From assembly GCA_016282215.1 (NCBI GenBank), contig JAEEKC010000114.1, positions 1-6,649 of the forward strand: 6,649 nt of DNA. Direction: 5' to 3'. Positions 1 to 5,497 of this stretch are shown one piece after another; positions within the stretch are counted from its first letter, which is position 1, and each line of letters starts with the position of its first letter. The notes beneath the pieces are model-generated. The model did not search any database and was not told where the DNA came from. It saw nothing but the letters and a program-made list of their open reading frames with translations. The stretch is from Lachnospiraceae bacterium. GTDB taxonomy: Bacteria > Bacillota > Clostridia > Lachnospirales > Lachnospiraceae. Both the position numbers and the translations under genes were made by a program.

Positions 1-160
1 CGAGATCAGCACCTATTCGGATGACATGCTGATCCTGTACGGCAGATTCATCGCAAAGCTGGCGCAGGAAGGAAAGAACCTCACAGCCCTGATCATGGAA
101 AATACCGTGCATATGTACGGCTATCCGAATCTGGATACGGCTGAGAAAAAGATCTGGTAA
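1..160 (+). CDS. C-terminal fragment, probable alpha/beta hydrolase (esterase/lipase type)
   Basis: This is the last 52 codons of a gene whose start lies outside the window; the reading frame begins at base 2 and stops with TAA at 158-160. The fragment opens with EISTYSDDM, continues with a helix-like stretch (LYGRFIAKLAQEGKNL), then a strand and MENTVHMYG close to the end. That order resembles the C-terminus of alpha/beta-hydrolase fold-3 enzymes. In those, an acidic residue after a 'GE-x-D' type loop and a His shortly before the C-terminus complete the catalytic triad; the candidate His is fragment residue 37. Only about 15 residues follow this His, which is slightly short for the family. 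Substrate cannot be told. Its stop codon directly abuts the stop codon of the convergent gene on the minus strand. The assignment rests on pattern resemblance in a short fragment and could be wrong. Confidence 0.5.
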   Translation, partial: EISTYSDDMLILYGRFIAKLAQEGKNLTALIMENTVHMYGYPNLDTAEKKIW

Positions 161-1543
161 TTACGGCAGCGTCTTCAGTCCGTTAATGTCGATATCGTCC
201 CCTTCATCCACAGGGATCACGATACAATTCTGCCCGTTGATCTTTTCGGTGCGAACCATGCCTGCTTTCTGCGGTTTCACCCGAAGGAAGATATCGCACA
301 AAAGAGCGTGGGAATCCAGTTCCTTCATGGGCGCGCCGGACAGTGCTGCTTCGGGATCGGGTAACTGATCGCCGTCAAAACCACCGGCAAAAGTGTTTGC
401 ATCATTCGCATCGTCATCCGGCAGCAGAAGCGCGCCTGTTTCGGGATCCACCAGCTCCGGACCGGCTGCCTGCTTGATCTTGGCGATGGTTCCTTTGAGC
501 TGCTCGACTTCCCCGAGCAGTTCTTTCGTCATTTTCTTCGGCTGATTCTTGGCAAGGGCCTTGGAGTCCAGGACGGCTTCACAGGTCAGCTGTTCACTTC
601 CGAATTCTTCTTCGTAAGCGGCAGCTAACTTCGGCGCCAGATATTCATCGATCTCGCATTCCGCCATGATCTTTTTCAGGGTGTCCTGATCCATGTCGGG
701 AGCGCTTTCAGCGCCGTCCATCTGTGCCTGCTCAACACGGTCGCAGAGGCTTTCCTGCAGCGACAGGAAGATCTCTTCCGTATGGTCTTCGTGTTCAGTT
801 CCCATGACCGCTTTCTTGATCATATTCTCAAAGGATTTTTTCTGCTGGGTAGAAGTGCGTTTTTGTGCAACGCCCAGGCAGTTTTCCATAAATTCGGGTT
901 TGGGATCTTTTGCATTCTTAGCATAGTAGGACATGGAGTGGATATCGCTGCTGCGGTCGGAAAAAGCGGGGAAAACAAAACCGTTTTCCGGAGGTGCTAC
1001 CACCCAGTCACGAAGACGGAGACCGATCTTGTTCTCTTCTTCGATATAGCCAAGTCCCGGCTTGGATAAAGACACGGGACAGATTGCGCAGAGGATGTAT
1101 TCATAAACTTCACTGGACTCGTCGAGCTTCATCCTGTCGGTAGTTTTTTCAATGACATCATAGGCATCGTGGAAGACCAGGATCAGGAAGTTGCCGACAT
1201 AGTTATAATGCTCGATCACCAGATCATAGAAGCGGTCCAGAAGACCGTCATCTTTCAGCTCGCTTTTATTCAGCCCCATGAAAAACTGCTGCTTGCCGCC
1301 GCTCTGCTGTTGTTCAAAAGGGAAAAACAGCTGCAGCTGGTTGTTGCCGATGGTACCGGAGAGTACTTTTTTGGCTATCTCCAGATATTTGAAAAATTCT
1401 TCGTCCGGAAGGTTTAAAAAGCTTTCGGAGAAGGTGACAACTTTATCTTTATTGCCGCTGACATAGCAGCCGCTCATACGGGTTATGGTGCATTCCTCTT
1501 TTTTCAGCCTGCGTTTCAGTTCCAGAAGATCTTTCCGTGTCAT
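161..1543 (-). CDS. DUF4317 family protein
   Basis: The 460-residue protein is recognised as DUF4317 (Pfam PF14199 from memory). Its signature stretches are the N-terminal MTRKDLLELKRRL, RMSGCYVSGNK (23-32), LSGTIGNN (61-68), GNFLILVFHDAYDV (117-130), ICPVSLSKPGLGYIEEE (154-170), DWVVAPPENGFVFPAFSDR (179-197) and a C-terminal strand-rich piece ending IVIPVDEGDDIDINGL. There is no signal peptide or membrane segment, so it is probably cytoplasmic. Residues about 335-362 look like a short coiled coil (KELLGEVEQLKGTIAKIKQ), followed by an Asp/Gly/Ala-rich, probably flexible linker at 375-400. The ATG at 1541-1543 is preceded by AAGGTG with 7-nt spacing, supporting this start. No function is known to me for the family. 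It is transcribed alone, divergently from truA, and ends exactly against the upstream hydrolase gene. Family membership is fairly certain; role is unknown. Confidence 0.9.
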   Translation of the reverse strand: MTRKDLLELKRRLKKEECTITRMSGCYVSGNKDKVVTFSESFLNLPDEEFFKYLEIAKKVLSGTIGNNQLQLFFPFEQQQSGGKQQFFMGLNKSELKDDGLLDRFYDLVIEHYNYVGNFLILVFHDAYDVIEKTTDRMKLDESSEVYEYILCAICPVSLSKPGLGYIEEENKIGLRLRDWVVAPPENGFVFPAFSDRSSDIHSMSYYAKNAKDPKPEFMENCLGVAQKRTSTQQKKSFENMIKKAVMGTEHEDHTEEIFLSLQESLCDRVEQAQMDGAESAPDMDQDTLKKIMAECEIDEYLAPKLAAAYEEEFGSEQLTCEAVLDSKALAKNQPKKMTKELLGEVEQLKGTIAKIKQAAGPELVDPETGALLLPDDDANDANTFAGGFDGDQLPDPEAALSGAPMKELDSHALLCDIFLRVKPQKAGMVRTEKINGQNCIVIPVDEGDDIDINGLKTLP

Positions 1544-1733
1544 ATCAGATCACCTTTCGTTATTGTTTTCTTTTTTGGCCCCCTTAAGAGAGACACTCAA
1601 ATATCATAATACAAAGATCGCGGAAAATCCATTGTTTTACCGCTTATTTTTGCATGAAAAAGGAAAAATGTTGGTAATCAGGGCGGTTATGTAGTAAAAT
1701 AAGATATCTAAAAATTCAGGGAATATAAGTGCG
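1544..1733. promoter_or_regulatory. Divergent intergenic region between the DUF4317 gene and truA
   Basis: This 190-bp A/T-rich spacer must carry the start signals of both flanking genes. On the minus strand, the AAGGTG ribosome binding site of the DUF4317 gene lies at 1551-1556. A TATTAT that could be its -10 lies at 1606-1611 (read on the minus strand), but I see no good -35 at 16-18 bp from it, so that promoter is weakly supported. The truA promoter candidate is listed separately. No hairpin or repeat of note was found here. Confidence 0.4.
1671..1700 (+). promoter_or_regulatory. Candidate sigma-A type promoter for truA
   Basis: TTGGTA (1671-1676, 4 of 6 matches to TTGACA) is followed after 18 bp by TAAAAT (1695-1700, 5 of 6 matches to TATAAT). 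Transcription would begin around 1707, giving a leader of about 27 nt before the truA start. The -35 is weak and the spacing one base above optimum, so this is a reasonable but unproven call. Confidence 0.42.
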
Positions 1734-2477
1734 ATGGCAATCAGGAATTACAAGATGATCGTCCGTTATGACGGAACGAGATATTTCGGATGGGAACATC
1801 AGCCCGACAAAGAAACGGTGCAGGGGAAACTCGAGACCGTGCTGTCGAGACTGGCGGAGGAAGAGGTAGAAGTGATCGGGGCCGGGCGGACCGATGCGGG
1901 AGTACATGCGGAAGGGATGTGCTGTCATTTCCGCACGGATACGGATCTGTCACCGGAAGAGCTCAGAGAGCTGATGAACCGCTATCTGCCGGAGGATATC
2001 GCAGTCGTGAAGCTGACGGAAGCATCCGACAGATTCCATGCAAGATATAATGCCACGGGAAAGACTTACCGCTATACGATCTATAACGGAACGGCGAAAC
2101 CGGTGTTTGACAGAAAGTACGCCTGGCATATCGACGAGAAACTACACCTGGAAAAGATGAAGGAAGCGGCAGAGATTCTGCGGGGAAAGCATGACTATGC
2201 GGCATTTTGCAAGGCGGCGGGCAAGAACAAAAGCACGGTCAGGAATGTGGACAGGATCGATATCCGGCAAAAGGGAGAATATCTGATCCTGGAATTTCAC
2301 GGGGACGGTTTTCTGCGGAACATGGTAAGGATCCTGACGGGGACCCTGGTGGCCGTGGGCAAAGGGCAGCTGGACGCAGAGCAGGTACGTGCGCTCATGG
2401 AAGAAGGCGACAGACGAAAAGCGCCGCCTACCGCGCCGGCGCAGGGGCTGTGCCTTGTGAAGGTGGATTACGATTGA
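1734..2477 (+). CDS. truA: tRNA pseudouridine(38-40) synthase TruA
   Basis: TruA isomerises uridine to pseudouridine at positions 38, 39 and 40 in the anticodon stem-loop of many tRNAs. At 247 residues the length is normal for the family. The N-terminus carries the YDGT-x-Y-x-GW motif (12-20), and GRTDAGVHA (51-59) contains the catalytic Asp54. RFHAR (100-104) and TYRYTIYNG (111-119) follow, with Tyr112 as the likely active-site stacking Tyr, and FLRNMVRILTGTL (193-205) is the C-terminal signature. One small departure is GWEHQ where many homologues have GWQ-x-Q. The start at 1734 matches the usual family N-terminus (M-x-x-R-N-Y-K); its AGGGA (1718-1722) is 11 nt away, rather far. An ATG at 1755 has AGGA at 8 nt but would remove conserved residues. 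The gene stands between the DUF4317 gene (divergent) and exoA (same strand, 116 bp later). Confidence 0.95.
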   Translation: MAIRNYKMIVRYDGTRYFGWEHQPDKETVQGKLETVLSRLAEEEVEVIGAGRTDAGVHAEGMCCHFRTDTDLSPEELRELMNRYLPEDIAVVKLTEASDRFHARYNATGKTYRYTIYNGTAKPVFDRKYAWHIDEKLHLEKMKEAAEILRGKHDYAAFCKAAGKNKSTVRNVDRIDIRQKGEYLILEFHGDGFLRNMVRILTGTLVAVGKGQLDAEQVRALMEEGDRRKAPPTAPAQGLCLVKVDYD

Positions 2478-2484
2478 TAGAGAG

Positions 2485-2503
2485 TCCGGTATGAAATATC
2501 GGA
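2485..2503 (+). other. Stem-loop just after the truA stop codon
   Basis: TCCGGTAT (2485-2492) pairs with ATATCGGA (2496-2503) around a GAA loop, giving 8 bp with one G-U pair. It starts 7 nt after the truA stop. No T-tract follows, so it is not a canonical intrinsic terminator. It could stabilise the truA mRNA 3' end or act as a weak terminator. Confidence 0.45.
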
Positions 2504-2521
2504 TGGACATAACGAATAAAA

Positions 2522-2550
2522 AAGACAAGTGTTAAGTCCGGGATGATAAT
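2522..2550 (+). promoter_or_regulatory. Candidate promoter for the AP endonuclease gene
   Basis: AAGACA (2522-2527, 4 of 6 matches to the -35 consensus) and GATAAT (2545-2550, 5 of 6 matches to the -10) are separated by exactly 17 bp. The start point would be near 2557, about 37 nt before the exoA start codon. If it works, exoA need not depend on readthrough from truA. Confidence 0.4.
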
Positions 2551-2593
2551 ACGAAGCCGGGAAATAAATAATTAGAATAAAAGAGGATGAAAA

Positions 2594-3346
2594 ATGAAGT
2601 ATATTTCATGGAATGTAAACGGTATCAGGGCATGCCTGCAGAAAGGCTTTATGGATTTTTTTAAGGAAGCGGACGCAGACGCTTTTTGCCTGCAGGAGAC
2701 GAAGATCCAGGAAGGTCAGGTAAAACTTGATCTGCCGGGTTATCATCAGTATTTCAACTATGCGGAAAAGAAAGGCTATTCCGGTACGGCGATCTTTTGT
2801 AAAAAAGAGCCGCTTTCAGTCACCTATGGCATGGGCATAGAGGAGCATGATCAGGAAGGTCGTGTGATCACGCTGGAATTTGAGGATCATTATCTGGTGA
2901 CGGTTTATACGCCAAATTCCAAGCAGGAGCTTTTGCGTCTGGATTACCGCATGGTCTGGGAAGACGCCTTCCGGGCTTTTTTGCAGGAACTTGACAAAAA
3001 GAAGCCGGTGATCGTCTGCGGCGATATGAATGTGGCAAAAGAGGAGATCGATCTGAAGAACCCTTCCTCGAATCACCACAATGCCGGCTTTACCGATGAG
3101 GAGCGGGATAAGATGAGAACGCTTTTATCAGCGGGCTTTACGGACAGTTTTCGTTATTTCTATCCGGATCAGAAAGAGATCTATTCCTGGTGGTCTTACA
3201 GATTTCATGCAAGAGAGAAAAATGCAGGATGGCGTATCGATTATTTCCTGGTAAGTGACCGGTTGACGGACAGACTGAAAAGTGCGAAGATCCACACGGA
3301 TATCATGGGTTCCGATCACTGCCCGGTAGAGGTTACGTGGGAATAA
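2594..3346 (+). CDS. exoA: Exodeoxyribonuclease III / AP endonuclease (ExoA/Xth type)
   Basis: The 250-residue protein belongs to the exonuclease III family of the endonuclease/exonuclease/phosphatase fold. These are Mg2+-dependent enzymes that cut DNA at abasic sites and remove 3' blocking groups in base excision repair. All catalytic positions of the family are visible: Asn7 in SWNVNG, Glu35 in LQETK, Tyr105 in VYTPNS, Asp144 and Asn146 in GDMNVA, Asp216 in GWRIDYF, and Asp241-His242 in SDHCPVEV. The SWWSYR stretch (199-203) is also typical of this branch. Length and motif spacing are those of an intact enzyme without extra domains, and no export signal is seen, fitting a cytoplasmic repair protein. 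The start is firm: AGAGGA (2582-2587) sits 6 nt before ATG, and the MKYISWNVNG beginning is the normal family N-terminus. The symbol exoA follows Firmicute usage; xth would be equivalent. Confidence 0.95.
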   Translation: MKYISWNVNGIRACLQKGFMDFFKEADADAFCLQETKIQEGQVKLDLPGYHQYFNYAEKKGYSGTAIFCKKEPLSVTYGMGIEEHDQEGRVITLEFEDHYLVTVYTPNSKQELLRLDYRMVWEDAFRAFLQELDKKKPVIVCGDMNVAKEEIDLKNPSSNHHNAGFTDEERDKMRTLLSAGFTDSFRYFYPDQKEIYSWWSYRFHAREKNAGWRIDYFLVSDRLTDRLKSAKIHTDIMGSDHCPVEVTWE

Positions 3347-3391
3347 GACGCTGACGAAATGTCATTGGAACGGTCAAATGAAAATGGGACG

Positions 3392-3404
3392 CGCCGCAGC
3401 GGCG
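3392..3404. repeat. Short GC-rich palindrome downstream of exoA
   Basis: CGCCGC (3392-3397) and GCGGCG (3399-3404) are perfect inverted repeats around one central A, 45 bp after the exoA stop. The following bases contain only a TTTT after another 10 nt, so it is a poor intrinsic terminator, though no better one for exoA is visible on the plus strand. Confidence 0.3.
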
Positions 3405-3416
3405 GAAGGTTAAGTT

Positions 3417-3445
3417 TTGACGGGAAAATGTCGAAATAATAAAGT
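3417..3445 (+). promoter_or_regulatory. Candidate promoter for the CAP / beta-helix operon
   Basis: TTGACG (3417-3422, 5 of 6 matches) is followed after 17 bp by TAAAGT (3440-3445, 4 of 6 matches). Transcription would start near 3452, about 70 nt before the gene. The start would fall inside the left outer arm of the compound stem-loop at 3448-3494, so the inner stem but not the full outer stem would be in the mRNA. Confidence 0.45.
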
Positions 3446-3447
3446 AG

Positions 3448-3494
3448 GGTTTTATCAAAAAACACCGGGGTGTGTAAAGCCCGGTGTGAAAACC
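3448..3494. other. Compound stem-loop before the CAP gene; terminator-like on the minus strand
   Basis: Inner stem: ACACCGGG (3462-3469) pairs perfectly with CCCGGTGT (3480-3487) around a 10-nt loop. Outer stem: GGTTTT (3448-3453) pairs with AAAACC (3489-3494), separated from the inner stem by 8 nt on the left and 1 nt on the right. Read on the minus strand, the inner hairpin is followed by five T (complement of 3457-3461) in a row of the form expected for an intrinsic terminator. On the plus strand no T-tract follows. It may therefore stop antisense transcripts before exoA, or act as a structured leader element of the downstream gene. Confidence 0.5.
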
Positions 3495-3523
3495 GAAGCG
3501 AATGATCAATTAAAGGGGAAGGT

Positions 3524-4252
3524 ATGATGATGCAAAAAAAGAATCGAGCTTTTTTGAGCGGTCTGATGAGGCTGCCTGTGATTGTTCTGGCACTGACTCT
3601 TATTCTTTCGTTATTTCTGACTGTGGGAGCAGAGGCTTCACCGGCCCACCTGAACAAGTATAAGAAATCATTGTTCGTCGGTGAGTCCTTCAAGCTCAAG
3701 GTGCTCGAGTCTGACCCGAATGTCAGGATCGAATTCTCATCATCGAACAAGAAGGTCGTCAAAGTATCATCGAATGGCAAAGTAAGAGCAGTCAAGCGCG
3801 GCAGTGCGGTGATCACCGTAAAGATGGGGCTCACGGTTTTTAACTGTAAGGTGACTGTCAAAAATATGCGCGACAAATACCGCACGCAGGTCAGGACACT
3901 GATCAATAAGAACAGACGTGTCTATGGACTTACAAGTGTGGATAATAACCGGTATCTGGCTGAGGCGGCACAGAAGCGGGCCAAGGAACTTGAAGAATAC
4001 TACAGCCATACCAGACCAAATGGAAAAGCCTTTACATCGGCGATCAGCTTAAAGTATAATTACAGCAAATATTGTTATGAGATCATAGGAAGCGGATATA
4101 CGACGCCGAAGAAGATCGTGAGCGCCTGGATGAAAAATGCGGATACCAAAAAACCGATCATCGGCAAGGGCTATGAGGATATCGGTGTCGGTTACCATAT
4201 CGGAAGTGACGGTATGCAGTATTGGTGCGTGATCCTGTCGGCAAAGAAGTAA
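3524..4252 (+). CDS. Exported Big_2-like + CAP (SCP/PR1) domain protein
   Basis: A 242-residue exported protein of unknown substrate. Residues 1-16 are basic, about 17-34 form a hydrophobic segment, and AEA at 36-38 gives a plausible signal peptidase I site, so it is probably secreted or wall-associated. Residues about 43-113 look like a bacterial Ig-like Big_2 domain (KSLFVGESFKL, SSSNKKVVKVSSNGKVRAV, GSAVITVK), a module often used to hold proteins at the surface. Residues about 118-242 form a CAP domain: LINKNRRVYGL, AAQKRAKELEEYYSHTRPNG with His162, YEIIGSG with Glu186, W202, and EDIGVGYH near the end. The usual W-x-x-S-x-x-H motif is replaced by WMKNADTKKPII, so the second His is missing. 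AAGGGG (3513-3518) precedes three successive ATGs (3524, 3527, 3530), so the start is uncertain by two codons. The beta-helix gene follows after 23 bp. Confidence 0.85.
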   Translation: MMMQKKNRAFLSGLMRLPVIVLALTLILSLFLTVGAEASPAHLNKYKKSLFVGESFKLKVLESDPNVRIEFSSSNKKVVKVSSNGKVRAVKRGSAVITVKMGLTVFNCKVTVKNMRDKYRTQVRTLINKNRRVYGLTSVDNNRYLAEAAQKRAKELEEYYSHTRPNGKAFTSAISLKYNYSKYCYEIIGSGYTTPKKIVSAWMKNADTKKPIIGKGYEDIGVGYHIGSDGMQYWCVILSAKK

Positions 4253-4263
4253 TGATTTATTTT

Positions 4264-4270
4264 AAGGAGG
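4264..4270 (+). promoter_or_regulatory. Strong ribosome binding site deciding the beta-helix start
   Basis: AAGGAGG lies 5 nt before ATG 4276 and 8 nt before ATG 4279. It shows that translation begins here and not at the upstream in-frame GTG/TTG codons inside the CAP gene. The 8-nt spacing slightly favours 4279; the two starts differ by one Met. Confidence 0.85.
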
Positions 4271-4275
4271 CTGAG

Positions 4276-5385
4276 ATGATGAAGAAAAACAAGATTGCGA
4301 AACTGATCGGGATGGCGGGTGCGTCCATGATGGCGCTGGCGTTTTTGGTACTGCCGGTATCGGCGGGCGTGGTAGAGCCTTCGGGGCTTGATGACATCAC
4401 AGACAAAAAGGCAATCCAGCAGGAACTGGATGCAACCGGGTCGGTTACGCTCGTGGATGGCGGCGTTTACTACCTGTCTAATATTCTGTATGTCAGCAGT
4501 AACCAAAGCATTGAGGCGACCGGTGCTACCATTTATGCGAAAGAAGGTTTCCTTTGCAACAATCCGGAGCAGGCGAATTATCAGGGACTCGTGAATTTTT
4601 CGGTGAATGGCGGAAACTGGCTGTCCAAGGAAGAGGAAGGCCGGGCTATCTCCAGTATGCGCTTTGCACATGGCAGCAATCTGAAATTCACTAATATCTA
4701 TATGAAGCATACTAACTATGACGGTCATGGTTTGGAGCTGATCGGCTGCAAGGATGTGCTTGTTGAGAATTGCACGTTCCTGCCGCTTGGCACACCGGGA
4801 CATGATGCTGTAGCGGAGATGATCCAGCTTGACCTCGCAGCACCTTCTACAGCACCTACACTGCAAAAATCAGCGCCCCAGCTGGTAAACGGTGCGCCTT
4901 GCCAGAACATTACCATCCGTAATTGCACAGTAGAAGGAAACCGCGGTATCTGCGCAAACTATGCAAACAAGGATACGAAGTATCGCAATAAATTCCATTC
5001 CAATATCGTGATCGAGAATTGCAAAATCACCGGTGCCTGCAGCGAAGGCCTGGCGTTGTTCAATGTCAAGAGTGCGAAAGTGACAAAGAACACGATTATT
5101 TCCAAGAATCCGAAAATTGCGGACCGTGCGGTAGGCCTTCACATCGGTCTTTTTGGAAAAGGCAACATGAAGAACATTACCGTTTCCAACAATACGCTCA
5201 AGGGTAAGTGGCTGGCGCTGCAGATCTGGTCGGAAGCAGGCGCAAAATATAAGAAAATAACGATAAAGAGCAATAAGATGTATGCGAAGAAGAAAAAAGC
5301 AACCTTTAACCTGCCAGAAGACTATTATTCCTACGTTACAAAGAAGATGACCATGTCGAAGAATAAGAATTACAAATATAAATAA
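4276..5385 (+). CDS. Exported right-handed parallel beta-helix protein (pectate-lyase-like fold)
   Basis: A 369-residue exported protein. KKNK at 3-6, a hydrophobic segment (about 10-28) and PVSA ending at residue 30 give a clear signal peptide. The rest is a chain of short strand repeats typical of right-handed beta-helix proteins of the pectate-lyase-like superfamily: VNFSVNGGNW (106-115), SNLKFTNIYMKHT (134-146), KDVLVENCTFLP (159-170), QNITIRNCTVEGN (210-222), SNIVIENCKITG (242-253), AKVTKNTIISKN (267-278), KNITVSNNTLKGK (299-311), KKITIKSNKMYAKKK (326-340). DGHGLELIGCKD and AEMIQLDLA (180-188) are the most distinctive pieces and recall polysaccharide lyase or epimerase relatives. No full catalytic set can be assigned, so an enzymatic or a binding role are both possible. 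The very basic C-terminus (KKK..., KNKNYKYK) may contact anionic wall polymers. It forms an operon with the CAP gene. Confidence 0.82.
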   Translation: MMKKNKIAKLIGMAGASMMALAFLVLPVSAGVVEPSGLDDITDKKAIQQELDATGSVTLVDGGVYYLSNILYVSSNQSIEATGATIYAKEGFLCNNPEQANYQGLVNFSVNGGNWLSKEEEGRAISSMRFAHGSNLKFTNIYMKHTNYDGHGLELIGCKDVLVENCTFLPLGTPGHDAVAEMIQLDLAAPSTAPTLQKSAPQLVNGAPCQNITIRNCTVEGNRGICANYANKDTKYRNKFHSNIVIENCKITGACSEGLALFNVKSAKVTKNTIISKNPKIADRAVGLHIGLFGKGNMKNITVSNNTLKGKWLALQIWSEAGAKYKKITIKSNKMYAKKKKATFNLPEDYYSYVTKKMTMSKNKNYKYK

Positions 5386-5422
5386 GCTGATTTAAATCGT
5401 ATAGATCATCAGAGGAAACCAG

Positions 5423-5461
5423 GGGTGTCAAAGGGGACGGTTCTTTTTGACACCCTTTTTT
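5423..5461 (+). terminator. Intrinsic terminator of the CAP / beta-helix operon
   Basis: The left arm of the inverted repeat folds on its own: GGGTGTCAAA (5423-5432) pairs with TTTGACACCC (5446-5455). It is immediately followed by TTTTTT (5456-5461), a canonical rho-independent arrangement 37 bp after the beta-helix stop codon. G-U pairs could lengthen the RNA stem by up to 4 bp inside the loop. Because this hairpin is transcribed first, it should form before the competing 33-bp long hairpin. Confidence 0.75.
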
Positions 5462-5497
5462 GGTGGGTGTCAAAAAGAACCGTCCCCTTTGACACCC
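5423..5497. repeat. Perfect 33-bp inverted repeat, MITE/REP-like palindromic element
   Basis: The arms 5423-5455 and 5465-5497 are exact reverse complements over 33 bp with a 9-nt spacer (TTTTTTGGT). Each arm is also internally palindromic: GGGTGTCAAA and TTTGACACCC bracket a 13-nt centre, GGGGACGGTTCTT in the left arm and its complement in the right arm. The DNA or RNA can thus form one 33-bp hairpin or two 10-bp hairpins with fully complementary loops. I recall the GGGGACGGTTCTTTTTGACA core as a sequence that recurs in intergenic regions of Clostridia and other bacteria, sometimes near IS200-like tyrosine transposases, but this is memory, not a search. No transposase and no clear target-site duplication are present in the window. 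Confidence 0.9.

Noticed and set aside
3392..3404. Intrinsic terminator of exoA
   Set aside because: The palindrome has almost no loop and no adjacent T-tract; kept only as a low-confidence repeat.
3448..3523. Known riboswitch (c-di-GMP or similar) in the CAP gene leader
   Set aside because: The conserved core bases of the classes I know are not present, and the candidate transcription start near 3452 leaves only one simple hairpin.
3316..3906. 196-codon minus-strand open frame crossing the exoA end, the intergenic region and the CAP gene
   Set aside because: It lies opposite two well-supported coding parts, contains no recognisable motif, and would span the stem-loop region. It is a shadow frame.
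4222..4275. Upstream in-frame extension of the beta-helix gene starting inside the CAP gene
   Set aside because: The extension would add 18 residues before the signal peptide. The AAGGAGG at 4264-4270 and the immediate signal peptide after ATG 4276/4279 show the true start.
4192..4866. 224-codon minus-strand open frame opposite the CAP/beta-helix junction
   Set aside because: It overlaps the ribosome binding site and signal peptide of the plus-strand beta-helix gene. The His/Arg/Cys-rich composition is typical of an antisense shadow.
5423..5497. CRISPR array
   Set aside because: The two arms are inverted, not direct repeats, and there is only one pair with a 9-nt spacer.
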